From positions 1 to 29,756 of IMG/VR virus record IMGVR_UViG_3300025264_000075: DNA of 29,756 bases. One strand, given 5' to 3'. Below are positions 29,373-29,756 of this stretch, one piece after another. Numbering within the stretch: position 1 is the stretch's first letter; every line of letters starts with the position of its first letter. The notes beneath the pieces were generated by a model that worked only from the letters and a program-made list of their open reading frames with translations, ran no database searches and was not told the DNA's origin. The DNA is from a virus. The position numbers and the translations under genes are program-made.

Positions 29373-29756
29373 CAGACCTTCACCGCCTTCTGCCCGGTGT
29401 AATCTTCCCACCGCTTGATCGCGACGTCGCAATACCTCGGTTCAATCTCCATCGCATAGCACCGACGGCCCAGACGCTCGGCTGCGATGATGGTCGTGCC
29501 GGAACCGACGAAGGGGTCAACCGTTAATTCGTCCTGTGCTGATAGGTACGCCATGAATGACTGAGGTATCAATATGGGGAAGTTCGCTGGATGCGCCTTA
29601 TGTTTTCTCGTGTCCAAATTAATTTGTGCGCCCGCTTTGCTCCTGCCAGTATCTAACTCCCTCCCTGCGTTTGTTTGATGCACCTCAAAAACATCGTTCT
29701 CCAATAGCCCAGTACGGGTAGTCTTCTGTGATGGGATGAACCCCTGACGGCTAAAT
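29372..29756 (-). CDS. DNA methyltransferase, C-terminal fragment (right copy)
   Basis: The frame is open to the right edge and gives about 128 residues with motif I (DPFVGSGTT) intact. Five of roughly nine substitutions relative to the left copy over this part change the residue (for example Glu/Ala and Met/Ile near motif I). The upstream part, with motif IV and the ParB-like domain, lies outside the window. Its stop overlaps the terS start. Confidence 0.88.
   Translation of the reverse strand, partial: FSRQGFIPSQKTTRTGLLENDVFEVHQTNAGRELDTGRSKAGAQINLDTRKHKAHPANFPILIPQSFMAYLSAQDELTVDPFVGSGTTIIAAERLGRRCYAMEIEPRYCDVAIKRWEDYTGQKAVKV

Larger units (their letters stand above)
28682..29756. repeat. 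Right copy of the diverged terminal repeat (pairs with 1-1075)
   Basis: It pairs base for base with 1-1075, with no gap and about 80 substitutions. The window ends at the exact base where the pair to base 1075 falls, so the true extent of the match to the right is unknown. The conserved end (after 29521) differs from 840-1075 at only about four sites. Confidence 0.93.

Noticed and set aside
1-29756. tRNA genes or a CRISPR array
   Set aside because: I saw no cloverleaf-like sequences with conserved arms and no regularly spaced repeats.

Overview
The window reads as a tailed, siphovirus-type dsDNA bacteriophage genome. It is GC-rich by eye, every convincing gene is on the minus strand, and genes are packed with ATGA, TAATG or GTGA stop/start overlaps. 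Many starts are GTG or TTG behind clear GGAGG-type ribosome sites, so the host is a bacterium; I cannot name it.

Bases 1-1075 and 28682-29756 are two versions of one region (end of a DNA methylase, terS, start of terL), collinear without an indel and with about 80 substitutions by hand count. The simplest reading is a circular or circularly permuted genome of about 28,681 bp, with the second pass landing on a related strain. A real tandem of two related phages is the alternative.

Following transcription (high to low coordinates), the late module is: methylase end, terS and terL (29756-27737); a Com-like zinc finger and a small protein (27675-27339); a portal-MuF fusion, HK97-type protease and major capsid protein (27256-22634); connectors and tail completion (22574-20598); two paralogous tail-tube proteins (20552-19392); tail chaperones with a probable -1 frameshift (19392-18818); the tape measure (18825-17071); a fibre, two small proteins, a hub-like protein and two MAWTTP appendage paralogues (17061-12394); a membrane-anchored beta-rich protein; a holin-like protein; and a Cys-rich protein (12209-10728).

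Bases 10163-10727 hold no convincing gene. They carry a hairpin at the end of the late module, GTTAAC palindromes, a perfect 16-bp inverted repeat, a near-consensus sigma-70 promoter firing leftward, and a hairpin-rich leader. The early module follows (10162-691): very small, often Cys-rich proteins separated by strong hairpins, a DUF932-type protein, a second promoter (about 6980), a MerR-type HTH protein, unassigned replication-region proteins, a RepA/RecA-type ATPase, a stand-alone sigma-70 region 4 protein, a RusA-type resolvase, a second sigma-4-like HTH protein and a ParB-methylase fusion, which leads back into terS.

I saw no integrase, DNA polymerase, recognisable endolysin, tRNA or CRISPR array. 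The less ordinary features are the diverged ends, dispersed GTTAAC palindromes, two sigma-4-like proteins, Com next to terL, the row of intercistronic hairpins, and the duplicated tail modules.
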